Below are positions 8,609-15,854 of a stretch of 64,000 nt of DNA, piece by piece. Source of the stretch: Cupriavidus taiwanensis (GTDB taxonomy: Bacteria > Pseudomonadota > Gammaproteobacteria > Burkholderiales > Burkholderiaceae); assembly GCF_900250075.1 (NCBI RefSeq), contig NZ_LT977070.1:2054734-2118733 (forward strand), in the 5' to 3' direction. The translations under genes and the position numbers were made by a program. Position 1 is the stretch's first letter, and every line of letters begins with the position of its first letter. The notes beneath the pieces are model-generated. The model worked only from the letters and a program-made list of their open reading frames with translations, was not told where the DNA came from and did not search any database.

Positions 8609-9766
8609 ATGCCATCCATCAACGAGATCGAGGACCTGCGCCGGCTCGCCCGGCAGCGGGTGCCGCGCATGTTCTATGAATACGCCGACTCCGGTTCGTG
8701 GACCGAGTCCACGTACCGCGCCAACCAGCGCGAGTTCGGTCGCATCCTGCTGCGCCAGCGCGTGGCCGTGGATATCGGCGAGCGCCGCGTCACCACGCGC
8801 ATGCTGGACCAGGATGTCGCCATGCCGGTGGCGATCGCCCCGACCGGGCTGGCCGGCATGCAGCACGCCGACGGCGAGATCCTGGCCGCCCGCGCCGCGC
8901 GCGATTTCGGCGTGCCGTTCACGCTGTCCACGGTCAGCATCTGCTCGATCGAAGACGTGGCCGAGGCCACCGGCGGCCATCCGTTCTGGTTCCAGCTCTA
9001 TGTGATGCGTGACCGTGCCTTCGTCGAACGCCTGATGGACCGCGCCCGCGCCGCGGGCTGCCCGGCGCTGGTGCTGACGCTGGACCTGCCGGTCAGCGCA
9101 CAGCGCCACAAGGACCTGCGCAACGGCCTGTCGGCGCCGCCGCGCCTGACGCCGCGCAACCTGCTCAACATGATGGGCAAGCCGCGCTGGTGCCTGGGCA
9201 TGCTGGGCACGCGCCGCCGCACCTTCGGCAACATCATCGGCCATGTGCAGGGCGTCGACGACATGAGCTCGCTGGCCGACTGGTCGAGCCGCCAGTACGA
9301 CCCGACGCTGGACTGGGACGACGTGGCGTGGATCCGCCGCCGCTGGCCCGGCAAGCTGGTGCTCAAGGGCATCCAGGATGCCGAGGATGCGCGGCTGGCA
9401 TGCCGGTCGGGCGCGGATGCGCTGATCGTGTCTAACCACGGCGGCCGCCAGCTCGACGGCGCGCCGGCATCGATCCGGGCCCTGCCCGCCATTGCCGAGG
9501 CCGTGGGCGACCGCATCGAAGTCCATATGGACGGCGGCATCCGCTCCGGGCAGGACGTGCTGAAGGCGGTCGCACTTGGCGCCAGGGGCGTCTATATCGG
9601 CCGCCCGATGTTGTACGGGCTGGGCGCCATGGGACAGGCCGGCGTGACGCGGGCGCTGGAGATCATCCGCAAGGAACTCGACCTGACCATGGCCTTCTGC
9701 GGCCACACCGACATCCGCGCGGTCGGCACGGACATCCTGCTGCCGCCGCATCCGCCTGCCTCGTAG
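8609..9766 (+). CDS. FMN-dependent alpha-hydroxy-acid dehydrogenase (LldD family)
   Basis: A 385-residue flavoenzyme of the L-lactate dehydrogenase/glycolate oxidase family, which oxidises L-2-hydroxy acids to 2-keto acids. The N-terminus INEIEDLRRLARQRVPRMFYEY is typical. Expected FMN and catalytic residues are visible: Tyr23 region, Lys253 (VLKGIQ), catalytic His277 and Arg280 (SNHGGRQLD), and the phosphate-binding HMDGGIRSGQD and YIGRPMLYG loops. It follows dctM by 40 bp with a GCAGGACACAAG ribosome site, so it probably belongs to the same operon. The likely role is oxidation of the imported hydroxy acid or of a lactate-type product; the acceptor could be quinone, as in membrane LldD, or another carrier. 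The specific substrate is not clear. Confidence 0.92.
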   Translation: MPSINEIEDLRRLARQRVPRMFYEYADSGSWTESTYRANQREFGRILLRQRVAVDIGERRVTTRMLDQDVAMPVAIAPTGLAGMQHADGEILAARAARDFGVPFTLSTVSICSIEDVAEATGGHPFWFQLYVMRDRAFVERLMDRARAAGCPALVLTLDLPVSAQRHKDLRNGLSAPPRLTPRNLLNMMGKPRWCLGMLGTRRRTFGNIIGHVQGVDDMSSLADWSSRQYDPTLDWDDVAWIRRRWPGKLVLKGIQDAEDARLACRSGADALIVSNHGGRQLDGAPASIRALPAIAEAVGDRIEVHMDGGIRSGQDVLKAVALGARGVYIGRPMLYGLGAMGQAGVTRALEIIRKELDLTMAFCGHTDIRAVGTDILLPPHPPAS

Positions 9767-9821
9767 TTTTCCTGACGTAGCCACCCACCCAACCGCAAAC
9801 AAACCAGACCGGAGACAACAG

Positions 9822-10433
9822 ATGACCATCGTTCGCCAAACCCTGCGCGCCCGCCGGGCGCTCGCCAGCCTCGCCGCGGCCACCGCCGTCGGCGCCATCG
9901 CCCTGATGCCCGCCCCAGCCGCGGCACAGCCCACGCCCTCCGCCGAATGCAAGGCGGCCCTGGACGCCCGTGCGCAGAACCCCAACTACCCGCGCGAGCG
10001 CGTGCCGCGCTACATCAAGACGCCCACCGGCTACCTGCTGGTGCTGCGCATGGGCGACAACGTGTTCGAGCAGATCGAAGCCTTTGCCCTCTGCGAGAAG
10101 GTGCCCAGCGCGAGCCTGTCCGCGATCGGCTTCGCCAACGTCACGTTCGGCTTCTGGGATGCCGCGAAGAAGCAGTTCAACCCGCGCACCTTCCGCAACG
10201 TGGAGATGGCCAGCATCGTCGGCAGCCTGGCGTGGAAGGAAGGCAAGCCGTCGATCCATGCGCATGGCGTGGCCGGCGACAGCAGCTTCGACACGTACGG
10301 CGGCCATATCCTGTCGATGGAGGTCGGCACCGGATCACTTGAGGTAACGGTCATCACGCATCCACAGCTACTGGAACGTGCGACCGATCCGCGTATCGGT
10401 GCCAATGTGCTTGGATTGCACGATACGCACTAA
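9822..10433 (+). CDS. PPC/DUF296 domain protein with signal peptide
   Basis: A 203-residue protein with an N-terminal Sec-type signal (positively charged first 12 residues, Ala-rich core, likely cleavage after AAAQ near residue 36). A PPC (DUF296) domain follows from about residue 62 to 182. The domain is recognised by YLLVLRMGDNVFEQIEAFA, AIGFANVTFGFWD, KPSIHAHGVAGD and YGGHILSMEV; His146, His148 and His162 match the metal-binding histidines of bacterial PPC proteins. In plants the domain occurs in AT-hook nuclear proteins, while stand-alone bacterial members form trimers of unknown function. Export is unusual. It is the last gene of the catabolic series, 55 bp after the hydroxy-acid dehydrogenase, preceded by CGGAGACAACAG. 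Function unknown. Confidence 0.85.
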   Translation: MTIVRQTLRARRALASLAAATAVGAIALMPAPAAAQPTPSAECKAALDARAQNPNYPRERVPRYIKTPTGYLLVLRMGDNVFEQIEAFALCEKVPSASLSAIGFANVTFGFWDAAKKQFNPRTFRNVEMASIVGSLAWKEGKPSIHAHGVAGDSSFDTYGGHILSMEVGTGSLEVTVITHPQLLERATDPRIGANVLGLHDTH

Positions 10434-10544
10434 GTACGCTTCTGCGCGGCCTGGCAGATGCAAACTGCAAGTCCGACTCCACCGAAGGCAGGGCGGCGCG
10501 TCCTCAGGACTCGCCGCAGTGGCTTTTGCAAGCCGTATTCGAGT

Positions 10545-11489
10545 TCATCGGATGGCTACAGGATTGACGTTGACTTGCGTGGAACCCACGTACAGCGGCT
10601 GACCCAGCACAAAGAGGAACTCCCACGCCTTGTCACGTACGAGTGCGCGGCTGTCGATCAATTCCAGGTTGTAGATGCCGCGCTTGGCGAGCATGTACTG
10701 GTTAACCGGGAACTCCTCATTGCCGCGCGGGTTCGGATAGACTTCGGACGCCCATGTGTCGCCGCCGAACGCAACGATGCCCTGGTCGGCCAGCCACTGC
10801 GCGGCTTCCATGCCGATCCCGGGTTCCACTTCCAGGAACTGCTTGTTGTCCTTGCCGACCAGCTCCAGCCACCCCGTGTTGAACAGCACCACATCCCCTT
10901 TGCGCAGGGTCAGGCCCTCTTTCCTGAGAACCGCCTGGATGTCGGCGACGGTGAACTCGGTGCCGCCGGGGACGATCGCCTTGCCATAGTGCGCGGTCAT
11001 GTCGAGCACGACGCCGCGGGTGACGATCGGCGGCACCTTCTCGACACCGAGCTTCTTCACGCCATCGACGCCGACAAAGTCGGCCGCCTTGTTGCCGTTG
11101 TAATAGACGTTGTCGATGCCGATGTGGCCGATGCCGTTGAGCTGCGTGCCGACACCCGTCCACGCGTTCACGAGTTCGTCGTTGAAGGTGAACTTGTTGG
11201 GCCCCAGCGACTTGCCAGCCTGCTGGCCCACCTGCACGTTGTAGAGCCGGAAGCTGCGGTGGCGGAATGCGGGCAGGTCCTTGTCCACCGGTACGGCCAG
11301 CGGGTAGGTTTTGCCGGTCTTCACCAGCGTGACGGCCTGCCTGACCACATCCGGGGTCAGCAGGTTCGCCGCGCCGATTTCATCCTTCTGCCCGTAGGCG
11401 GACGGATACCAGTCCGCCGCGGAGGCAGCGTGCATGGCAAGCGGCAGCATGGCAGCCAACGCGAGTTTCGCGAACGTCGTCTTCATCAT
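10545..11489 (-). CDS. Exported cyclase-family protein (PF04199-like) with degenerate metal site
   Basis: A 314-residue protein with a clear signal peptide (MMKTTFAKLALAAMLPLAMH, cleavage after ASA near residue 24) and a cyclase / kynurenine-formamidase-like fold. Segments VTRGVVLDM, LRKGDVVLFNTGW and a C-terminal region with PNPRGNEEFPVN support the family. The usual HxGTHxD...H metal motif reads GVGTQLNGIGH here (112-122): Gly112, Gln116 and Asn118 replace His, His and Asp, and only His122 is kept. Catalysis by the standard mechanism is therefore uncertain. It starts 17 bp downstream of the Old Yellow Enzyme gene on the same strand, so it is probably the last gene of an AKR-OYE-cyclase operon. 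It converges on the PPC gene. Confidence 0.85.
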   Translation of the reverse strand: MMKTTFAKLALAAMLPLAMHAASAADWYPSAYGQKDEIGAANLLTPDVVRQAVTLVKTGKTYPLAVPVDKDLPAFRHRSFRLYNVQVGQQAGKSLGPNKFTFNDELVNAWTGVGTQLNGIGHIGIDNVYYNGNKAADFVGVDGVKKLGVEKVPPIVTRGVVLDMTAHYGKAIVPGGTEFTVADIQAVLRKEGLTLRKGDVVLFNTGWLELVGKDNKQFLEVEPGIGMEAAQWLADQGIVAFGGDTWASEVYPNPRGNEEFPVNQYMLAKRGIYNLELIDSRALVRDKAWEFLFVLGQPLYVGSTQVNVNPVAIR

Positions 11490-11506
11490 CGATCTCCGGG
11501 TTCCGT

Positions 11507-12622
11507 TCAGGCTGCGGCTTCGGCCAGCGTAGGGTAGTCGGTCAGGCCTTGTGCACCGCCGCCGAAGAGCGTGCCGCGGTCATGCTGCGCGAGCGGCGCG
11601 CCAACGCGCAGGCGCTCGGGCAGATCCGGGTTCGCAACGAACGGACGGCCGAAGGCAATCAGGTCGGCCCAGCCCGCGGCGATGGCTTCGCGCGCGCGTT
11701 CCGCGGTGTACTTGCCCGCATAGATCAGCACGCCGGGGAACGCTTCACGCAGCTTGCGCTTGAATGCCGCCGGCATCAGCGGCGCATCGTCCCAGTCCGC
11801 TTCCGCGATATGGAGGTAGCCGACGCCGAGCTCACCGAGCAGCCTGGCCGCGGCAAGGTATGTCGTTTCGGGATCATCGTCGACGCAGCCGTTCAGCGTG
11901 GTCAGCGGCGCCAGGCGGATACCGACGCGCGACGCGTCGCCCGTGCCTTCGACCAGCGCCTGCGCGACTTCGCCCAGGAAACGCAGGCGGTTCTCCAGCG
12001 ACCCGCCGTAGGCGTCGGTGCACGTGTTCGCGTTCGAGTCGATGAACTGGTTCACCAGGTAGCCGTTGGCGCCGTGCAGCTCGACGCCGTCAAAACCCGC
12101 CTCGATCGCGTTGCGCGCGGCGGCGCGGTACTGGTCCACGACTTCGCGGATCTCGTCGACGTTCAGCGCGCGCGGCGCGGAGGCCTGGACGAAGCCGGGC
12201 GTGCTGCCGTCCTCGCCGGCGATGAACACGTTTACGCCCTGCGCCTGGATCGGCGACGACGACACGGGTTGTTGCCCGCCGAGCAGGCTCTCGTGGCTCA
12301 GCCGGCCCACATGCCAGAGCTGCGCGAAGATGTGGCCGCCGGCGGCGTGCACGGCCTCGGTCACCTTGCGCCATCCGGCCACCTGCGCGGGCGTGTGGAT
12401 GCCGGGCGTCCAGGCATAGCCCTTGCCGAGCGGGGCGATATAGGTGCCTTCGCTGACGATCAGGCCTGCGCCCGCGCGCTGCGCGTAGTACGCGGCCATC
12501 AGCGCATTGGCCTCGTCGCCGGGCTGGCTGGCGCGCGAGCGCGTCATCGGCGGCATCACGATGCGGTTCGGCAGCATCAGCCCGCCAAGTTGAAGCGATT
12601 GGAACAGCGGATCCTGGGTCAT
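11507..12622 (-). CDS. Alkene reductase, Old Yellow Enzyme family (NemA-like)
   Basis: A 371-residue FMN enzyme that reduces activated C=C bonds, nitro compounds or nitrate esters with NAD(P)H. The family start LFQSLQLGGLMLPNRIVMPPMTRSRA is clear, as are FAQLWHVGR (about 103-111), the catalytic ELHGANGYLVNQF (about 183-195) and the phosphate-binding YAGKYT and FGRPFVANPDL segments. It is flanked by a DkgB-type aldo/keto reductase gene upstream (96-bp gap) and the cyclase gene 17 bp downstream, all leftward. The 12642-12661 part of the gap contains a perfect CCGCGGCC/GGCCGCGG hairpin. A second OYE lies at 14.7 kb. A role in reactive electrophile detoxification is likely by context. Confidence 0.93.
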   Translation of the reverse strand: MTQDPLFQSLQLGGLMLPNRIVMPPMTRSRASQPGDEANALMAAYYAQRAGAGLIVSEGTYIAPLGKGYAWTPGIHTPAQVAGWRKVTEAVHAAGGHIFAQLWHVGRLSHESLLGGQQPVSSSPIQAQGVNVFIAGEDGSTPGFVQASAPRALNVDEIREVVDQYRAAARNAIEAGFDGVELHGANGYLVNQFIDSNANTCTDAYGGSLENRLRFLGEVAQALVEGTGDASRVGIRLAPLTTLNGCVDDDPETTYLAAARLLGELGVGYLHIAEADWDDAPLMPAAFKRKLREAFPGVLIYAGKYTAERAREAIAAGWADLIAFGRPFVANPDLPERLRVGAPLAQHDRGTLFGGGAQGLTDYPTLAEAAA

Positions 12623-12718
12623 GGTGCGTGTGCTATCGGAGCCGCGGCCTGCGGGCCGCGGAGGGATCGATGAAAGACGGGTCGAAGAAAGACGGAACGA
12701 AAAAGGGGCGCTGCGGGT

Positions 12719-13525
12719 TCAGTCCCATTGCGGCGCGAGGCCGTCGGGGCTGACTTCGCGGCCGTTGCGCTCGAGCGCGGCGATCTGCGCCATGTCTTCG
12801 TCGCTCAGGCGCAGCGTCTGCGCGAGCAGGTTGCTGGCCAGGTTCTCGCGCTTGGTGGACGACGGGATCACCGAGTAGCCGAGCTGCAGCGCCCAGGCCA
12901 GCACCACCTGGGCCGGCGTTGCCTGGTGCCGCTGCGCGATCGCGCCGATCACCGGGTCGCCCAGCACCTTGCCGTATGCCAGCGTCATGTACGACGTGAC
13001 GTGGATCACCTCTTGCTGCAGGAAGTCCACCAGCTTGCGGCCCTGCAGATAGGGGCTCAGCTCGATCTGGTTGGTCGCGATCGCGTCCTTGCCGACCGCG
13101 GCGATCGCCTGCCTGGTCAGGTCGATGTTGAAGTTCGAGATGCCGATCTGCCGCGTCAGGCCTTTTTCCTTCGCCTCGGCGAGTGCGGTCATGTAGGCCT
13201 CGAGCGGCACGCCGTTGCCGGGCGCGGGCCAGTGGATCAGGGTCAGGTCGACGTAGTCCGTGCGCAGCTTCGCCAGGCTTTGCTCGAGACTGGGCACGAG
13301 CTTGTCGCGGGCGTAGTTGTCGACCCAGATCTTCGTGGTCAGGAACAGGTCGTCGCGGCGCACGCCGGACGCGGCGATCGCCTCGCCCACGTCCGCTTCG
13401 TTGCCGTAGATCTGGGCGGTGTCGATCGCGCGGTAGCCGAGCTCGAGGCCGTTGCGGACCGAGTCGATGACAAGCTGGCCTTGCAGGCGGAACGTGCCGA
13501 GGCCGAAGGCGGGGATATTGCGCAT
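12719..13525 (-). CDS. dkgB: Aldo/keto reductase, DkgB type (2,5-diketo-D-gluconate/methylglyoxal reductase)
   Basis: A 268-residue NADPH-dependent reductase very similar along its whole length to Escherichia coli DkgB (267 residues). Both share the start [11 protein letters not shown] and the end SPEGLAP-type [10 protein letters not shown]. The catalytic tetrad is Asp35, Tyr40, Lys65 and His98 (TLIHWP). The cofactor segment [13 protein letters not shown] is at about 222-234. DkgB reduces methylglyoxal and other 2-oxo aldehydes and diketo sugars in the cytoplasm. The ATG at 13525 is chosen because the conserved N-terminus starts there. A TTGAT-N5-ATCAA palindrome is centred 98 bp upstream. 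It probably heads an operon with the OYE and cyclase genes, consistent with a carbonyl or electrophile stress response. Confidence 0.93.
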   Translation of the reverse strand: MRNIPAFGLGTFRLQGQLVIDSVRNGLELGYRAIDTAQIYGNEADVGEAIAASGVRRDDLFLTTKIWVDNYARDKLVPSLEQSLAKLRTDYVDLTLIHWPAPGNGVPLEAYMTALAEAKEKGLTRQIGISNFNIDLTRQAIAAVGKDAIATNQIELSPYLQGRKLVDFLQQEVIHVTSYMTLAYGKVLGDPVIGAIAQRHQATPAQVVLAWALQLGYSVIPSSTKRENLASNLLAQTLRLSDEDMAQIAALERNGREVSPDGLAPQWD

Positions 13526-13615
13526 GGTGTGCTCCTTGATGGGGACCGGTTTGATCTGGAGGAGATTCTGCCGGTAGAAACTGATGAAATAAACGCCGTT
13601 ACTGGACAAAAATAT

Positions 13616-13630
13616 TTGATCCAAAATCAA
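13616..13630. promoter_or_regulatory. Candidate LysR-type operator TTGAT-N5-ATCAA upstream of dkgB
   Basis: TTGATCCAAAATCAA is a 15-bp palindrome (5-bp arms, 5-bp centre) centred 98 bp upstream of the dkgB start. It lies in a very AT-rich patch (about 13600-13640) within GC-rich DNA. The arrangement contains the T-N11-A core typical of LysR-type regulator sites. The same format occurs at 14098-14112, centred 103 bp upstream of the next gene. The LysR gene at 17130 is a candidate regulator. Confidence 0.5.
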
Positions 13631-13678
13631 GTATTGATGCCGACCGCAACGGGTTCGAACCCGGTTCGATGGCGCCGT

Positions 13679-14002
13679 TCACAGGGCGCGCAGGCTGCCT
13701 TCGAGCCTGTAGAAGTCCAGCGACGGCGCGGTGAAGAACGAACGCGAAGTGCCGGCGGCAAAGTCGTCGAGGTGGACGACCGTGGCACGGTCGGCTTCCT
13801 GCCATGAGATCGCATAGATCTCGCCGGCTACGTGCCGCCACGTGTAGGCGACTTCGCCGGTGGCACCGGCGAAGTCGCCTTCGGTGATCTCGTAGCGCAT
13901 GTGGATGCCGTCTTCGGCATAGGCGTTGATTGCGGTCAGCCCGGCGTAGCGGACTTCGAACGTCTTGCCGGCAAACGGCGGGCGACGGGTCGGTTCGTGC
14001 AT
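13679..14002 (-). CDS. MoaF-like small protein
   Basis: A 107-residue protein resembling the MoaF/MoaF-related lipocalin-like family: EVRYAGLTAINAYAEDGIHMRYEI followed by VAYTWRHVAGEIYAISWQEAD and a C-terminal FFTAPSLDFYRLEGSL. Members often accompany oxidoreductase genes in Burkholderiales, but their function is not established; the name comes from a gene near molybdenum cofactor genes. The ATG at 14002 (MHEPTRR) is preferred to a longer frame starting at 14038. No signal peptide or membrane segment is seen. It lies 153 bp upstream of dkgB on the same strand. It has its own upstream TTGAT-N5-ATCAA palindrome, which suggests co-regulation with dkgB. Confidence 0.75.
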   Translation of the reverse strand: MHEPTRRPPFAGKTFEVRYAGLTAINAYAEDGIHMRYEITEGDFAGATGEVAYTWRHVAGEIYAISWQEADRATVVHLDDFAAGTSRSFFTAPSLDFYRLEGSLRAL

Positions 14003-14097
14003 GGATGGTTTCCTGCGAAGGCGTGAAACAACAAGCAATGGACCGCAGTGTGCCCGCTTAACTCTTGCTCAAAAAGTGGTCTATGAACCAAACTGTC

Positions 14098-14112
14098 TTG
14101 ATTCAAGATCAA
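14098..14112. promoter_or_regulatory. Candidate LysR-type operator TTGAT-N5-ATCAA upstream of the MoaF-like gene
   Basis: TTGATTCAAGATCAA is a 15-bp palindrome centred 103 bp upstream of the MoaF-like start at 14002. Its architecture is the same as the site at 13616-13630, and the distance to the start codon is nearly the same. Two such copies upstream of successive genes is the main reason for calling it a regulator site. Confidence 0.5.
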
Positions 14113-14238
14113 CAATGAACGCAGCCGGGTTGGCCTCTTGCACGCGCGTTCTTCCTGGCGTGTCGCGCCTGGACAGTAAGAGAGCGTGAGCACGCCTCGA
14201 GACGCCTAAACCGACGACGCCCGCGTCACCAATCGGAT

Positions 14239-14505
14239 GGCTACGTTGCCACCCGCAAGGTCGACCCCTACCTGGACGGTGCGCGCGGCAATGACCGTCG
14301 CAACCCGTTCTACGACGGCGCCAACGCAGCTGATTCGCATCCCGACCTGCAAGTGGTTGCCGGGCTAGACCGAACCGGTGTCTCGGCCAGTCCTGCGCGC
14401 AAGGCAGACCCGTACCTGGATGGCGCACCCGGCAACAGCCCGCGCGCCCCCTATTCAGAACGGGCCCGCGACGCCAATGGCTCCGCTGAGCACGTTTCGG
14501 CATAA
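14239..14505 (+). pseudogene. Remnant of a DPYLDG-repeat (DUF4148-like) protein gene
   Basis: An open frame without a plausible start or ribosome site encodes about 88 residues ending at TAA 14503-14505. It contains two repeats, KVDPYLDGARGN and KADPYLDGAPGN, about 40 residues apart, plus NPFYDGAN. Small secreted Burkholderiales proteins of the DUF4148 type have comparable DPY-DGA repeats after a signal peptide. Here no signal peptide is present: the frame stays open upstream but reads into Arg-rich nonsense. The N-terminus therefore appears lost and this is called a gene remnant. The remaining parts of the 719-bp gap between 14003 and 14721 hold a palindrome (14098) and an AT-rich patch near 14580-14640, probably promoter DNA for the next gene, and nothing else I can support. 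Confidence 0.5.
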
Positions 14506-14721
14506 CCGCCGGGTTTATCGCGAGCACCATGCCTGGTCTGGGCGGTGGCCTCCGCTGCTACCTCCTGGGTCATGACACTTGAGATGAAATCAAAAGTATT
14601 TGACCCATACACGGCTTAATCAACAAATATAAACCGCGCAAACTACGGTCCATCGACGAACTTCCCGAGCCCGCGGCCACTACCCCCGGTGGCCGCACCC
14701 CTCCCTGATCAAGGTCCAAAA

Positions 14722-15831
14722 ATGAGTCTACTGTTCAAGCCCTTCACCATGGGCGAGCGCCAGCTCGCTAACCGGATCGCCATGGCCCCGCTGACCCGTT
14801 CCCGCAATCCGGACGGGGTTCCCAACGACCTCAACGCGCTCTATTACAGCCAGCGCGCCGACGCCGGCCTGATCGTGACCGAGGGCACGGTGATATCGCC
14901 CAGCGCCCAAGGCTTCCTGTTCAACCCGGGTCTGTACACACCACAACAGGTCGATGGCTGGCGCAAAGTCACTGACGCCGTCCACGCCAAGGGCGGCACG
15001 ATCTTCACCCAGCTCTGGCATGTCGGCCGTGTGAGCCATGTTTCGATCCAGCCCGGCGGCATTCAGCCGGTCAGTGCCACCGGCCAGACCGCGAAGAACA
15101 CCAAGGCCTGGGGTTACACCGCCGACGGCACGCCGGGTGCGGTCGATGTGTCCGCGCCCCGCGCACTGACGACCGGCGAGGTCTATGGCGTGATCGCCGA
15201 TTTTGCCGAGGCCGCCGCCAATGCCATGGAGGCCGGCTTTGACGGCATCGAGCTGCACGGCGCAAATGGTTACCTGATCGAACAGTTTTTGAACCCGACG
15301 GTGAACGATCGCACCGATGAATTCCGCGGCGACACCGTGGAGAGCCGCACCCGTTTCGCCCTGGCAGCCATCGACGCGGTCGCGGCGCGGATCGGTGCGC
15401 AACGCACGGCCATCCGTTTGTCGCCCTATGGCGGCCTCGGCGACATGGCCGCCTACCCTGAGCTCGAGGAAACGTACCTCCATCTCGCCGATGAACTCTC
15501 AAAGCGCAATATCGCTTACGTCCACCTGATGGATCAGAGCACGCGGGGCAGTTCGGCCACGCCAGGTGACTTCCTTGCAAAATTCCGCCGCCAGTTCACG
15601 GGCGTGCTGATCCTTGCCGGAGGCATGACGCGCGCACGCGCCGATGGCCTCATCGCCGATGGCCTGATCGATATTGCGGCATTCGGCGAGCCGTTCATTG
15701 CCAACCCCGACCTGGTCGCACGCCTCGAGAATGACTGGCCCCTGGCCATGTCCGATCGCGCGCTCCACTATGGCGGCGGCGCCGAAGGCTACACCGACTA
15801 TCCCGCCTACGACGGCAAGGCCGCGGCATAA
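14722..15831 (+). CDS. Alkene reductase, Old Yellow Enzyme family
   Basis: A 369-residue FMN-dependent ene-reductase, the second OYE in the window. It starts LLFKPFTMGERQLANRIAMAPLTRSR and has FTQLWHVGRVSH (about 101-112), the catalytic ELHGANGYLIEQF (about 175-190), ILAGGMTRARAD and AAFGEPFIANPDL. The two OYEs resemble each other but are clearly divergent paralogues. The ATG at 14722 follows only a weak AAGG ribosome site. An AT-rich stretch with TTGACC at 14600-14605 and TATAAA at 14628-14633 lies upstream, but the spacing is too long for a confident sigma-70 call. An MFS transporter gene follows 23 bp downstream and a LysR gene comes after that. Confidence 0.92.
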   Translation: MSLLFKPFTMGERQLANRIAMAPLTRSRNPDGVPNDLNALYYSQRADAGLIVTEGTVISPSAQGFLFNPGLYTPQQVDGWRKVTDAVHAKGGTIFTQLWHVGRVSHVSIQPGGIQPVSATGQTAKNTKAWGYTADGTPGAVDVSAPRALTTGEVYGVIADFAEAAANAMEAGFDGIELHGANGYLIEQFLNPTVNDRTDEFRGDTVESRTRFALAAIDAVAARIGAQRTAIRLSPYGGLGDMAAYPELEETYLHLADELSKRNIAYVHLMDQSTRGSSATPGDFLAKFRRQFTGVLILAGGMTRARADGLIADGLIDIAAFGEPFIANPDLVARLENDWPLAMSDRALHYGGGAEGYTDYPAYDGKAAA

Positions 15832-15854
15832 GGCACCTGCCAGGATCTGCCACG

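Noticed and set aside
1385..9766. Assignment of the cluster to the L-fucose/L-fuconate oxidative pathway
   Set aside because: Lactonase-like, FAH and lactate-dehydrogenase-like genes fit, but no fuconate dehydratase or sugar dehydrogenase is present and TRAP ligand specificity is unknown. Kept only as one possibility.
14580..14640. Sigma-70 promoter for the second OYE from TTGACC and TATAAA
   Set aside because: The spacing between the hexamers is 22 bp, too long for a confident call.
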